From Hyaloperonospora brassicae (lineage: Eukaryota; Oomycota; Peronosporomycetes; Peronosporales; Peronosporaceae), in NCBI GenBank assembly GCA_947650285.1, contig CANTFL010001484.1, positions 124,001-188,000 on the forward strand: a stretch of 64,000 bases of DNA. The letters are read 5' to 3'. The notes beneath the pieces were generated by a model. That model was not told the origin of the DNA. It did not search any database and was given only the letters and a program-made list of their open reading frames with translations. A program made the position numbers and the translations under genes. Of the stretch, positions 1 to 9,855 are shown piece after piece (position 1 is the first letter of the stretch; each line of letters opens with the position of its first letter).

Positions 1-839
1 TACGCCGATCCGAATGTCGCTTCTCGGTCGTCTGTGGACCCATCGTCAGTGGTGGCGGTGACCGTGTGCAACAACGTCGGCAGACCCGTCGGCTGAGAAC
101 GCAACAAAGCGTCTCGTCGGCGAAAGCGCAGCACAGCGGGTTTCGACGCGGCTCCGAGAAGAGTGCGCAGTTCCTCTGCCTTCAGCCCAAAGGTGCGCCA
201 GTTGTTGATCGACACGAACGAGTGTCCTACAGCGTCAGGCGGCAGACCGAGCGTGGACTCCTTGAGGATCTGGTGGACGATCGGGTACCGACGTCGGGTC
301 GACATTCCGTTCGTCTTGTCCTTTGACGCTGACTGGCGTTCGCTGTCGTACGGCATGTCTAGTTTCAGTCCAAGCCGCGTCGATGTCCAGACGACCTCGT
401 ACTCGTACTGCTCGCGTGCGGACGACGCTGGGTCGGGACACCGATGCGGCGCTGCTGAGGTCGTGGCCAGTGTTTGGTGGGCGTCTCCATGAAGCTCGAT
501 CCCGTCTGAACCTGGGACGTCTGGGCTGGCCGATGACGACGTAGAGATGACGCTGCACTGAGACTCGCTGCTGTCGTCGCTGGCGGCATTGGATAGCAGA
601 GGACGAAAGACGAGTGTCACGGGCTTTGGCAGTGTCAACAGGTCCTGGCAGAGGTCGTCGAGCGAGCAAGCTTCGACTTGGACACCGTTGATCGAGGAGA
701 GCTGGAATCCGTGATGGAGGGGTCCGTTGGGGTATAATGTGGTAGTACAATTAAATGTGAGTCTTAAATGTGAGTGGAATTCTGGGCTAGAAAACGCCGC
801 TGCATGATTGTCATTGACTTGCAAGTGTAAGCTCGACAT
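1..839 (-). CDS. PDZ-like domain protein, 3' end outside window (partial)
   Basis: An open minus-strand frame runs from an ATG at 839 off the left edge without a stop, about 279 codons. The first ~80 residues read like a PDZ fold: a hydrophobic strand, a Pro-Asn-Gly turn, then LSSINGVQV (about residues 48-56) and a closing strand PVTLVFRP (73-80). A low-complexity Ser/Ala/Pro linker (about 82-142) follows. A second similar module begins at YEVVWTSTRLGLKL (148-161) and contains GHSFVSINNW (206-215) and AVLRFRRR (236-243). This INGxxV / LxFR layout, twice, is what suggests PDZ; such domains bind C-terminal peptides in scaffolding proteins, often near membranes. The gene is divergent from the 1235 gene, sharing a ~400-bp intergenic region. 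No catalytic motif is visible. Other beta-sandwich domains are possible; the frame is well supported, the domain name less so. Confidence 0.6.
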   Translation of the reverse strand, partial: MSSLHLQVNDNHAAAFSSPEFHSHLRLTFNCTTTLYPNGPLHHGFQLSSINGVQVEACSLDDLCQDLLTLPKPVTLVFRPLLSNAASDDSSESQCSVISTSSSASPDVPGSDGIELHGDAHQTLATTSAAPHRCPDPASSAREQYEYEVVWTSTRLGLKLDMPYDSERQSASKDKTNGMSTRRRYPIVHQILKESTLGLPPDAVGHSFVSINNWRTFGLKAEELRTLLGAASKPAVLRFRRRDALLRSQPTGLPTLLHTVTATTDDGSTDDREATFGSA

Positions 840-1234
840 TGGGTATGTTGTTTGTGAGGTATTGTTTTTAATTCTCCCAATATAATCCAGTCCATTGCTA
901 TTACGTCGATATATGAATGAACATGGGATCCGTTAACGCATCAAAAGACGTCTCAGCCAAAACAATTAGTTTTGCACAAAATGCTGCTTTATTTCACAAG
1001 CTGTCAGAAGGAATAGATTGGTTGGACTTTTTTATCCGCTGCGCGTCGCATTTAGCTGAAGTGTGCGCCATGAAATCGACCCATCCATCCATCCATCCAT
1101 CACACTTTTCTTCCGGCCGACACAATTGATCAGGTCGGCCCGTTGGATGAAGAAGATCCGCTTTTTCGAATTCGAGCGCCGCCACACCATAGCTTGATAA
1201 ATGATACAATCTTTCGAATCAAAAACTCGATAGC
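840..1234. promoter_or_regulatory. Divergent intergenic region
   Basis: This 395-bp gap lies between two gene starts facing away from each other, so it should hold both promoters. It is more AT-rich than the flanking coding DNA. The only obvious structure is a CCAT microsatellite at 1081-1100. I see no clear oomycete initiator (TCATT-type) on either strand that I would assign with confidence. Confidence 0.4.
1081..1100. repeat. (CCAT)5 microsatellite
   Basis: Five perfect CCAT units in the divergent promoter region. It is likely length-polymorphic between isolates; no function is implied. Confidence 0.9.
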
Positions 1235-1486
1235 ATGCCAAGTCGCGAGGAGAACCGGAAGGCAGCAAAAGAGCTGCTCGCTCGCTGCGCCGAGGAGGGC
1301 GTAAAGGTCCCAACGGTGCGTGCGTGCGTGCGTCTGTAGCTTTCGCATGTATCCTGTACAGACGTTGCAGTGCCTTTGTATTGATCTGATACAGTGTTCG
1401 CCGTCGTACAGAACGCCGTCAATGCCGCCGTCGAAGCTGGTACAATGCTCAATGCCACGCGCGAACAGGTGAAGCAACAGAAGTAG
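1235..1486 (+). CDS. Small 51-residue two-exon protein, unknown function
   Basis: I read exon 1 at 1235-1315 (ATG to codon ACG) and exon 2 at 1412-1486 (ending TAG), joined by a 96-nt intron with GTGCGT donor and TACAG acceptor in phase 0. The product is charged and helix-prone: it starts MPSREENRKAAKELL and ends TREQVKQQK, with Ala-rich patches and no signal peptide or membrane segment. I do not recognise a family. The model is supported by clean splice sites and uniform composition on both sides, but a 51-residue product is short, so it could also be a conserved peptide or part of a longer alternative transcript. The next gene starts only 47 bp downstream on the same strand, typical of tight oomycete gene spacing. 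The intron donor lies inside a GTGC repeat, which may affect splicing. Confidence 0.5.
1316..1333 (+). repeat. GTGC tetranucleotide repeat at an intron donor
   Basis: Repeated GTGC units begin exactly at the proposed donor of the 1235 gene, so there are several equivalent GTGCGT donor sites 4 nt apart. Confidence 0.7.
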
Positions 1487-1533
1487 CAGTCATTGATCAC
1501 GAAAGTGTAGTCGATTTGAATCTCACGCATGAT

Positions 1534-2115
1534 ATGGAATGGCAGGACGAGTTTCGACTGGACGCAGCACTGCAGGTGGGCCATAAAGACTGTTGCATTG
1601 TCTCACCTCTATGGTATTGCTCACGCTCACCTTTTTTTACTATACAGGAAATGATCAAGAAGTTTGGAACGAAGAAGCCCGTATCTTCTAAGAAAGTGGT
1701 GGAGAAGGCAAAAACGAAGCGTCACGTCAGTGCGAAGACAGAGAGCAAGACAGCGACGCGGGGCAAAAAGCGCAAGAGCGATGACGTTGGAGACGAAGGT
1801 GAGGGGGACGAAGACGAGAAAAAAACGGTCAAGAAGCCCCGAAGTAAGGCCGAAGCTACATGCGAAGCGAACCAGAAGCTGGCTGACGCGTTTGCAGAGC
1901 TTTCGGGCTTTGAGTTCAAGCGCGGGGAAAGGTTTAAGGGCGGCACTTGGTCCAAGGTGGCCAAGGCCATTCGCGACTGCGAGTCGGTTCTCACGTGTGG
2001 GAAAGACGCACTGAAATTGAAAGGCGTGGGCAAGTCGTCCGCTGCTAAGATTGACGAGTTCCTCGAGACTGGTACGCTCGAGACGCTTGACGAGTACCGT
2101 GCGGGCAACATGTAA
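1534..2115 (+). CDS. Small basic protein with DNA polymerase beta-type lyase/HhH domain
   Basis: Two exons, 1534-1575 and 1648-2115, flank a 72-nt intron (GTGGGC to CTATACAG), giving 169 residues. ATG 1534 is chosen because the longer open frame reaches only a TTG. Residues 15-85 are Lys/Ser-rich with a nuclear-signal-like GKKRK (53-57) and an acidic GDEGEGDEDE patch. Residues ~85-169 match the N-terminal 8-kDa domain of family X polymerases: NQKLADAFAELSGFE, a helix-hairpin-helix LKGVGKSSAAKIDEF (137-151), then the TGTLETLDEYR tail. The lysine in AAKID (K148) sits where the Schiff-base lysine of the polymerase beta dRP lyase sits. There is no palm domain, so polymerisation is excluded. The likely role is nuclear DNA binding or AP/dRP lyase activity in base excision repair; this is inference. 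The intron is a multiple of three without stops, so its retention would keep the frame. Confidence 0.8.
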   Translation: MEWQDEFRLDAALQVGHKDCCIVSPLWYCSRSPFFTIQEMIKKFGTKKPVSSKKVVEKAKTKRHVSAKTESKTATRGKKRKSDDVGDEGEGDEDEKKTVKKPRSKAEATCEANQKLADAFAELSGFEFKRGERFKGGTWSKVAKAIRDCESVLTCGKDALKLKGVGKSSAAKIDEFLETGTLETLDEYRAGNM

Positions 2116-2780
2116 CTCCGGTGGCTGCAGCAAACAGCCGAAGTGGAGTGTATCGCTTGGGCGTGACCCGTCGTGACGGGTACAACGGGTTTGTCGATAA
2201 ACCAGCGAAAGATCAACAACAACAACAACGTGCAGCATCCGCCGTCTCGTCTTCTTGCCATTGGGTCGAGGTCGCTGACGAACGGTCTCTGTCTGCGTTG
2301 CCGCGTCCTTGTTCTTGCTTGCCCTTGCAACTGTCTTCGCTACGACTTGAGACTTAACGAGGTGTGTCATCGCATCTTCTTCTCCTTTTTCTTCTTCTGC
2401 CATTTGCTGGTCGATTCCTTGACCCCCAAAGGCGGTAGTGAGTTAGTCGACACCGTAGTCAACAGTCACGTACCTTCGCCAACAGTCAAAAACGGGTCGA
2501 GACCGACAGCACCGTAGACGCTTCTCACGCGAGAGAAAAGTCGTGCCCTCTCTGCAGTGCAGTTATTGGAGCTTTTGGCTGGAAAACAAGAAGAAGGAGA
2601 AGGAGAAAAGGACGACACAGCAGCGAGCGACGGAGGGAGCAGTGAGTCGAGAGAAAAGGCGCTCGCGCACTCTCACATTGCCATTGTCAGTGGTGGGTCA
2701 TTCATTCAGCCAACTGACGCGACAAGCAAAGGAACGAGACGCGCGTTCTTTTTCGCTGACTGATTGGACTTCACGGAAGC
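2116..2780. promoter_or_regulatory. Intergenic region / 5' region of poly(A) polymerase gene
   Basis: No gene is seen in this ~660-bp gap. A CAACAA repeat lies at about 2214-2229. A TCATTCATTC stretch at 2698-2707, about 75 nt before ATG 2781, resembles the oomycete initiator core (TCATT followed by pyrimidines), but the downstream part of the consensus is weak. The rest is coding-like in composition without a usable frame. Confidence 0.35.
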
Positions 2781-5498
2781 ATGCAGCAACGCGGCCAAAA
2801 GGCTCCAGCACCGCCTTCCAGTAGCACCCAATCCACCACCAAGACGCGGCCCCCGTTCGCTACGAAGATGGCGCCGCACGAGTCAGTTCCGCTCCGTGTT
2901 AATGTTCCGCCGCAACCCACTTCCCCATCAGAAACCCACCACCCGCACTTGCCGGTTGAGCATCACCCGACTCGTCATGCGGGGGGTAGCCATCGTCCCA
3001 CTTACAACACCAGTAGCAAAGCGAAGAAGCCGAGACACCCACCTGCTCTCTGTATAAAGTTCATGTCGGGCTATGGCTGTCCATACGGGGACAAGTGTCG
3101 CTTCTCCCATGATCTTCGAGCTATCTATCCCGTCTACCGCGAGTACGTATGTGTATCGGTCGGTTCTTCTTTGATCGTACGGTGGATAGACGAGGACTTA
3201 CACGTGTGTGGTTGCTGTGTGCGTTGTAGCTCTGCTGGATATGATGACCCGATTGGGTCGACTGCTTACACCGTCATGCCTCGCGTTGCTCCTCAACACT
3301 ATGGGCAACGACAGGTGCAGCATTCGATGCACTCCAGTCGGTACGTAGTAGTACATTGATCGGTCATTTCACCCCTACTCTATGGTTCGTGACGCCTATG
3401 TAGGTAGGCGTCGCCGTCGCTATCTGCATGGACCATGGCACGTATGATGTGCAAAAGAACAGTCAATAGTGATACTGTCGCTTTGTCTTCTTGTACAGGA
3501 TACCTGACACCAGTCCCAACCAACGCTCTTTGTCGTTCCGTGGATCGCCGCTACAACGCGAGCGAGCGGCTTCGTTTGCAAATCACTCCAAGTCTCACGA
3601 AGACCAGTTTGATGACACCCATGCAAATAGGCGGTTTCCGTTCAAGGAAGCCGTTCTCAAGCAATGCAAAGGACCGCAACCTGAACGCAAGCACCACGAC
3701 TCGGTTGCACACAAAAGTACTGGAGGGAACGGACGTGGCGACGAGAGCTGCTTTTCAAGCCGTGCGAAAGCGACGCCTGAAACAGAATCTGCCGACATGT
3801 CACTTGCGCGGCAGCGCCTGCACCGCAAGAAAATCTTGCGTCCGCGCAAGTGTGCGCCAATTGATGAAAAGGCAGACCCTGCACACGGCGATTCCGGTGA
3901 GCATCATCCCAACTCAGAATATTTGTTTCGTGAAGTCGGATGTGCCAATACTGCTGGGGTAGATTGTGCACAGCACGAAGCCCAACGACATGACCAGATA
4001 AGTCGTCGAAATCCTGCAAGAACATCACAGCTGATGTATCCGAGGATTCCATCGCACACTCGGTACTTGCTGGAGCAACAATTTCACAGGTATGGCAACT
4101 TGAGTTTCTATGCAAGCGTGCAGTACCTGACCCGATACTTTTGCCACCAGCAATATCAGCAGCCAGGTCGAATCTTTTGTCGATTACATCGACACAGGGC
4201 TGTCATTGACGGAGCAGCACAAACAACAGGCCATGAACTTACTGCAGGAGCTGGTGTGCTCGCTGTGGCCCGACGCTCTCATTGATGTTTATGGGTCAAG
4301 CTACACCCGCCTTGCTTTACCGGCAAGTGACATCGATTGTGTACTACTTTCGAGCTCGTTGGCAGGAGAGAGGCCTCTGGCGATCCTAGAGACCTTGGCG
4401 TCAAAAGTTGATCGACAGCCGTGGTCAAAACAACTCAAGCTGCTCAAAGGTGCAAAAATTCCGGTTCTCAAAATGACGAGTTCCCCCGACCCGACACAAC
4501 CCGACGTACAGTTGGACCTTACCTGCGGTCACTCTGTCGGCCATACCGGTCTGAGTGCGCGCGATCTTATTTATTCATTCCAATCTGAGATGCCAGCTTT
4601 GCGACCGCTTGTATTGGTTTTGAAAAGCCATCTCGTCAGCAACGGTTTGTGCTGCATTACGGGATAGCGCTGTTATATCACTGACTCGTGTCTTGCAACT
4701 GTTTGTGATTGAAGACTTGAAATGTGCGTTTACTGGAGGCATCTCGTCATACGTATTGGTAGTCTTGGTGATTCGCTTTTTGCAGGTACGTGCATGTGTA
4801 TTACCGCAGCCACACCCGTCTTGTCTCGCTGACACTAGTTCTTTGTTCAGGCATGTGGCGATGTCCACCACATATCATTCGTGAGCTCTAGCAGCCGCAA
4901 CGTCCGGGGTGGAAATCGAAGAAGAAGCTACTCGGAAAATGTACCAGCGCCCGATATTCCAGAAGAGCTTGCTTACATTACCGGCCTCAGCGACCCTGTG
5001 GTGCATCCAAAATGGTGCTTCACGTTTTCGCGTGCCGGGCGTGTTACGTGGCGCACTGGTATAAGTAGCCTTCTCTTGCTTTTTCTGGAAACGTACACCA
5101 CGTTTGACTATCGTCGGTTTGGCATCTCCATTGACAATCAAGGGTATGTACAAAGCCGCGAATTTTGCTGGGTGCTCTTGCGAAGAATAATATTGTGTTG
5201 TCGTCGGTGTTGCACGCAGAGAATTTTTCCTGCTTCCGCCAGATCAAGTGGTACCTCTGCAATGCTCCGTTGTGATTCCGTACGTCGCAGATCCAATCAA
5301 ACCTGGACGAAGCATCTGCAACTGCTTTCGCATGCACGAGGTACGATGACAAGTTATTGCACACATGCGTCCCTCACTTGATCGGTTGTTTGACGCACAT
5401 GTTCTTGCTAGGTAATTCAAGCATGGCTTGCGCTTTATCAAAACCTGGTCGCAGGGGTCCCAGTTGCAACTTGTGTCGGTCGAGACTTGACCCCTTGA
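2781..5498 (+). CDS. CCCH zinc-finger non-canonical poly(A) polymerase (Trf4/PAPD5-like)
   Basis: Eight exons: 2781-3142, 3230-3340, 3499-4089, 4163-4644, 4715-4785, 4851-5143, 5220-5340, 5412-5498. All introns are GT-AG with compatible phases; the product is 705 residues. The N-terminus is Pro/Ser/His-rich, then a C-x8-C-x5-C-x3-H finger (C91, C100, C106, H110). A long polar linker spans about 120-345. The nucleotidyltransferase core has GSS (399-401) with SDIDCVLL giving D411 and D413, and VQLDLTCG giving the third acidic residue D473. The C-terminal PAP-associated part shows FTGGISSYVL and FGISIDNQGEFF. This is the complete catalytic set of a class that adds adenosines or uridines to RNA 3' ends, as in nuclear TRAMP surveillance. 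The finger probably binds RNA. The terminal exon is short and the true 3' end may lie further on (see 5499-5923). Confidence 0.85.
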
Positions 5499-5923
5499 GT
5501 GGGGGAACACTCTCTTTGGATGATTCAATGGTCGCTCTCGTGTCATGCCGATGTGCGAAACTTGCCTCTCCGTCGCCGGAGTGAAGGATTCGACGAATGG
5601 GGTGTAAGCGCATTCGTCGATGCCTCGTACCATGATCCTTCGTGCAGCACGACTTCCTTTTCCAAAATTGTCGTCGCTCGAATTGTTGCGCGTCTCGTGC
5701 TAGGAAACGCTACAGCGATCTCGATGCCAATAAGTATTGCTTTAGCGGAAGCAAAGCTAGACCAGCGTTTGCTGACGAAGGCACGATCAGCGATGATTTA
5801 CTAATACAGCGTGGAGAGCTGTATAAGGCAGCACTTAGTCTGTATGAAACTGAGTTTCGATGGCAACAGCAGTCGTGGTCATATCTAGCGAGTACTTATG
5901 GCTTTCCAATTGAGTGCAGTTGA
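5499..5923 (+). other. Possible additional 3' exons of the poly(A) polymerase gene, or decayed coding sequence
   Basis: Just after the TGA at 5496-5498 the same frame stays open to about 5801, and another plus frame is open from 5642 to a TGA at 5921-5923, ending STYGFPIECS. The composition is coding-like (charged, Tyr/Trp-containing). An unrecognised intron removing the TGA could extend the polymerase C-terminus, or this may be a frameshifted remnant. I could not find a donor/acceptor pair that makes one clean product. Confidence 0.3.
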
Positions 5924-6990
5924 ACCACAATCTATAAAACTTCAGCCGAATATAGAATTTCATAAAGATTTCTCCAGTCGCTTTCAAATCGGAAAGCCAC
6001 AAACTGTCTTTTGAGCGCACTCAACGTTTGAGTTACGTCATAATCTTGACAAGATGTCATGCTAATGTGTGTGGCGCATGCCAACACTTCCACCCGGACA
6101 AGTGGTACGGACCGTTACTATTGTAGTACGCAGAGTACCCCGAAGAATCTCTGTGACTTACTTTGCTTACAAAACTCCCTCCAATTACATAGGATTGCGG
6201 TCGGTGCGTTGTAAAGCTTGAGCGCTTTTAAGCACAATCCTGCCGACCGTAAGCGCAGTTTCTGCACTTAAACCACAACACCACTTGACAGTCAGAGTGC
6301 CATTTTACCGTGCTCGTATATTTCTTATCAATGCTCATGTAGATTGTGAAGTGTGACTAAAGCAGAGATGCCGTATTTGTCGGTATCTCTGATGTAGCAC
6401 CACTTGCCTCGTCCTACACATCTTTGCTACGCCTTTTTACCTCATAGTGACATGGCCTCCCTTAGTCTCTCGACGACAAAGACGTCTCGCTCTTGGCCTC
6501 TGACGCTGCTACACACTGGCGAAGATGTAGCAACAATGACAAGGACAATCAGCTATGTTGGGGACGTACCGAGGGCTCATATGCTGTCAAGAATCCAATT
6601 GTACGCCGACGTTGTCCTTTGGCGGTGCACAGGACCGATTTAAAATCGCGAGCACTGAGGTCATCACCTCTCAGCGTCGAGTCGGAGCGTATTCATACAT
6701 ATCTGCAGGACAACGTGACACTCGATCGTAAGTACGAAGCGGCAAGAGTCGCAAACAGCTTCGGCCACGCCAAGCTCTTACCCCTTCACCAGCATATCAG
6801 CATCGAATTATATCACACCGTCTGCTGATTCAAACGATCATAGGCGTCTACACAATTCGATCGCATATATCGTACCACATTTGATGCATGCAGCGTAAAG
6901 ATTGCACCATTTATGAGGCCTTTCGACAAAACAAAACGCACTTAGTGCCCATCCCCTTCGAGTCTCCGGCGGCAGTTAGTTGGCAAGTTC
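5924..6990. other. Intergenic, no gene recognised
   Basis: Short open frames exist, the longest at 6493-6828, but it has no ATG and no family resemblance. The stretch from 6900 to 6990 is the presumed 5' region of the downstream gene. I see no promoter motif worth naming. Confidence 0.5.
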
Positions 6991-8208
6991 ATGACGAAGC
7001 GTTTGGTGCTGACGGGCGTAGCGGCGGCCGCCGTCGCGGTCGGCAGCTATTACTGCAGCCACATAGTGAGCCGTCGACGTGGTGGACGACCACCACGTCA
7101 CGTCGCTGGCCGTCTCGCAGCTGCACCGCTTCAGTATCGACGAGAGCTGCAGCTGTCCGGCCCGTGGGTGGCGCTGTGTGGCACGGCGTTTGACGTGGCC
7201 GGAGACCCGTTCTTTGACGCCACGTGCGCTGGCGTCTACAGCTCGTGGGTCGGCCATGACGTCACGTTCTTGATACTGCAACTGGGGCTCGTGACGGACG
7301 CTGCAGACGACGCCGAGGCGACCGCGAGTTACGTGGACCGCGAGTGGCAGTTGGAAGCTCTGCAAGGCGATGACGAGGCGGCGAGACGCGGTCGCGAGCT
7401 GCTGCACGAGTGGTTTGCGCGCTTTTGCTCGCGCTATCGATTGGTGGCACAGCTACGTGACTACTATGTCGGTGTCCACTGGGACGCGCTGAGAGCAGAG
7501 TTGCTGCCGTCGGATTCTGAATCGCGTCCAGTTGGTGGCAAGTGCCCGTTGGGCTTTGGAGCAACGATGAAGAGCAAGGCTGTCTCGTACAACGAGGACG
7601 ACGGAAAGGAGCTGAGAACAATCACGTTCCAAGGACGACTGTATGATGTGTCACGCATGAGTTTGTTTCATCCGGAGAGTGGCCGATTTGCGCATTTCGT
7701 TGGTCACGATGTCACGTATGCGCTCGCGATTCAGTCTGTGCGAGTGGAAGACTTGGATGTTGTGCCCGAGAGAACGTATACGTTTGCAGAACAGTTGATG
7801 CTGGAGAGATACCGGAGTTTCTTTGCGCGTGAGTTGGCGCTAGTGGAAATTGACAAAACGCAATGCAAAAGTGACGACGCTGGAACGAACGTGCTGGACC
7901 TGCATCAACTTATTGAGAACAGTAGCGGCATAAAAAACGAAGAACGCGTGCTATGCCTGAAAAAGACGCTGGAGAGTGCGAGTGCGAAGCACGTGAATGC
8001 ACTGTGTTCTCGCACTGCAATGACTCCTTTGCACAAGGCTGTGGAAAAGAACCGTTTTGATCTCGTGAAAGTGCTGCTCGATGCCGGAGCAGACATTGAG
8101 GCACGTGCGGCCCTATACGACGGCGAGACACCGTTGGAAATGGCCTATCGATTCCATTTTGACGACATTGCTGCTCACCTCAAGGCTGTTTCGACAGGTG
8201 GCGATTGA
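6991..8208 (+). CDS. Membrane-anchored double cytochrome-b5-like (MAPR-type) protein with ankyrin repeats
   Basis: A single exon of 405 residues from ATG 6991. Residues 5-26 form a hydrophobic N-terminal anchor (VLTGVAAAAVAVGSYY) followed by RRRGGR, so a signal anchor with the rest in the cytosol is likely. Two MAPR/steroid-binding b5-like modules follow: one around 55-165 (VALCGTAFDVAGDP, then GVYSSWVGHDVTF) and one around 205-285 (ITFQGRLYDVSRM, then GRFAHFVGHDVTYAL). This G-x-x-(Y/F)-DV plus Y/F-x3-GHDVT pattern is the family signature; relatives bind haem through tyrosines and stabilise P450s or steroid metabolism. The second module has Phe (GRFAHF) where a ligand Tyr is usual, so haem binding there is doubtful. 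Residues 343-400 hold one and a half ankyrin repeats (MTPLHKAVEKNRFDLVKVLLDAGADIEA, written here in pieces: TPLHKA, VKVLLDAGADIE, ETPLEMA). The combination is unusual. Confidence 0.8.
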   Translation: MTKRLVLTGVAAAAVAVGSYYCSHIVSRRRGGRPPRHVAGRLAAAPLQYRRELQLSGPWVALCGTAFDVAGDPFFDATCAGVYSSWVGHDVTFLILQLGLVTDAADDAEATASYVDREWQLEALQGDDEAARRGRELLHEWFARFCSRYRLVAQLRDYYVGVHWDALRAELLPSDSESRPVGGKCPLGFGATMKSKAVSYNEDDGKELRTITFQGRLYDVSRMSLFHPESGRFAHFVGHDVTYALAIQSVRVEDLDVVPERTYTFAEQLMLERYRSFFARELALVEIDKTQCKSDDAGTNVLDLHQLIENSSGIKNEERVLCLKKTLESASAKHVNALCSRTAMTPLHKAVEKNRFDLVKVLLDAGADIEARAALYDGETPLEMAYRFHFDDIAAHLKAVSTGGD

Positions 8209-9614
8209 CCATCGTTTATTATTTGCTTTATTAAAAGGGCCGACCAGGTTCGTAAAGATACGTCGGCATAATGAAACAATTTGTTGTCGAAATGACCCAC
8301 TGACACGCCATTGCTGTATGAAGTGACGTAATTTGTTCACGTTAGTACTTCTGTAACCTTGGTGCGTCTTCATCCACCGCCTTTTTACTTACAATTTCCC
8401 AAACAGCGTCGCAAGTAGTTGTCGTCGCTTATCCAACGAGATCTACAATCTGAATGAAGTTGGAGCGGTAGTGCAAAAGCACTTCGTCCGCCAGGCCTTC
8501 ATCAGTCCTACAGTCGTTTACCGGTTTGTAAAAGTCTCCTAACAGGATGAAGATTTCTATTCCTTCACTATCACCACAACTCAGCTGCAAAGCGGGAGTG
8601 ATGACTTTTGTGCAGATGCAGATACACATACACAGTGCTCGCAGCAAAAGCAACGATTGGTTGTTTGTGTCATACCGCATCGCGCCGGTGTATATCCGAT
8701 GTAATGCTCACCGTTTGTCTGATGATGCGCGGTCGTTAATGGTCATTATCTCTTCTCAGGTACTGTGTTTAGTGTACTCGACTCCTCTGCTTTGGTCTAT
8801 CAACACCATTCCAAGTTTCATGTTTTTGTACCGTTGATCTTGTCACTAACTGGTATGAAAATGATGATGCTTCTTTGACGTCACCCCCCCCGTTTCTCTC
8901 ACGGATGCCGGTCTTGGCAAAGCACTTGAGCATGTATCAGCATTAACAAGTCGGCAGAGCCAGATCCATATATCAATACCATATAACTTGTTGACCGCCA
9001 TTGCAACTGAGTACCGCCGCCAAAGTCAAACAAGCACGCCACCCTATATCTGAGCAACAATCGTGATCTAGCATAATACCCAATCGCTCTGCAATGGAGT
9101 CGTCAAGTGATGGATCACTGCATACCCCATGAATCGTAATTCGGCTTGTATCTAATCATATAAGCTTATTTCTATCGACTACCGAATGATCGACACTCGC
9201 AGCGCAGTCGCTCCGTCATTCATCAATGGCATACTTGCATCCACCAACAAGATCTGCCGTCGCTGTCGGTTCCAACAATCGAACACATATAAACCTGCAC
9301 CCACTAGTGTTATATAGCAAACTTTCCAGCATTCCAACGGCTGCCATAGTCATTAAATGTACGATTAAGAAAAAGATCGGCTAGCTCCAGTCACTGGAAC
9401 TGCTCATTTTTGCAAGGTCTACCGATTCAGACGCAACACGGTGACTTAGCCGGTTGTCGGAGCTGACATTGCGTAGATTTTTGTCGGACCAGTACGGACT
9501 AAGCACTCACACGCACCGAATCACGAGCAATGCACCGCACGAAAGACAAGGTCACTAGCACATGAGTGGTGAGCTTGGCGATCGGACACGGTGTCTCAGC
9601 TATTGATAGAAGGC
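8209..9614. other. Intergenic, no gene recognised
   Basis: A polar, coding-like but stop-interrupted stretch lies at about 8420-8840 on both strands without family resemblance. The remainder (8840-9614) shows no frame longer than about 60 codons. The region separates the gene island from the retrotransposon nest. Confidence 0.5.
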
Positions 9615-9855
9615 TGTGTTAGAAAGTGAATTTTATGTAACGAAAAAGACCTGTATTAAAACGCGCGCCAGACGCGTTTCGCCACCCCACCCGCCAGGGG
9701 CCTCGTCAGTGGCTTGTCAAAATACAAGTGAGAACTACTCAACCTATATTTTGTGGTGCCTAATACAACACATAGATTCTAAAGAGCATTCCATATATGC
9801 CCTAGCGTAGGTTGAATATCTGGAGTCGATCCAGGTGCGACTTGCACTTTCAACA
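9615..9855 (-). repeat. LTR, type a (3' copy; partner at 17624-17860)
   Basis: On the minus strand this segment starts TGTTGAAAG and ends CTTTCTAACACA. It is directly repeated, with about 90-95% match by eye over ~190 bp, at 17640-17860. Just upstream on the minus strand is a purine tract CGAGGGGAAG, as expected for the polypurine tract before a 3' LTR. No target-site duplication was recognised. Confidence 0.65.

Noticed and set aside
235..750. 171-codon minus-strand frame
   Set aside because: Arg/Pro-rich shadow. The +1 neighbouring frame has a proper ATG at 839, continuous coding text and PDZ-like motifs.
1627..2403. 258-codon minus-strand frame
   Set aside because: Antisense shadow of the Lys-rich HhH gene; it has no domain and spans its intron.
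3435..3962. 175-codon plus frame inside the poly(A) polymerase gene
   Set aside because: A different frame from exon 3; the exon chain with matching phases explains the region.
6493..6828. 111-codon plus frame
   Set aside because: Opens at TTG without ATG, no domain, no splice context.
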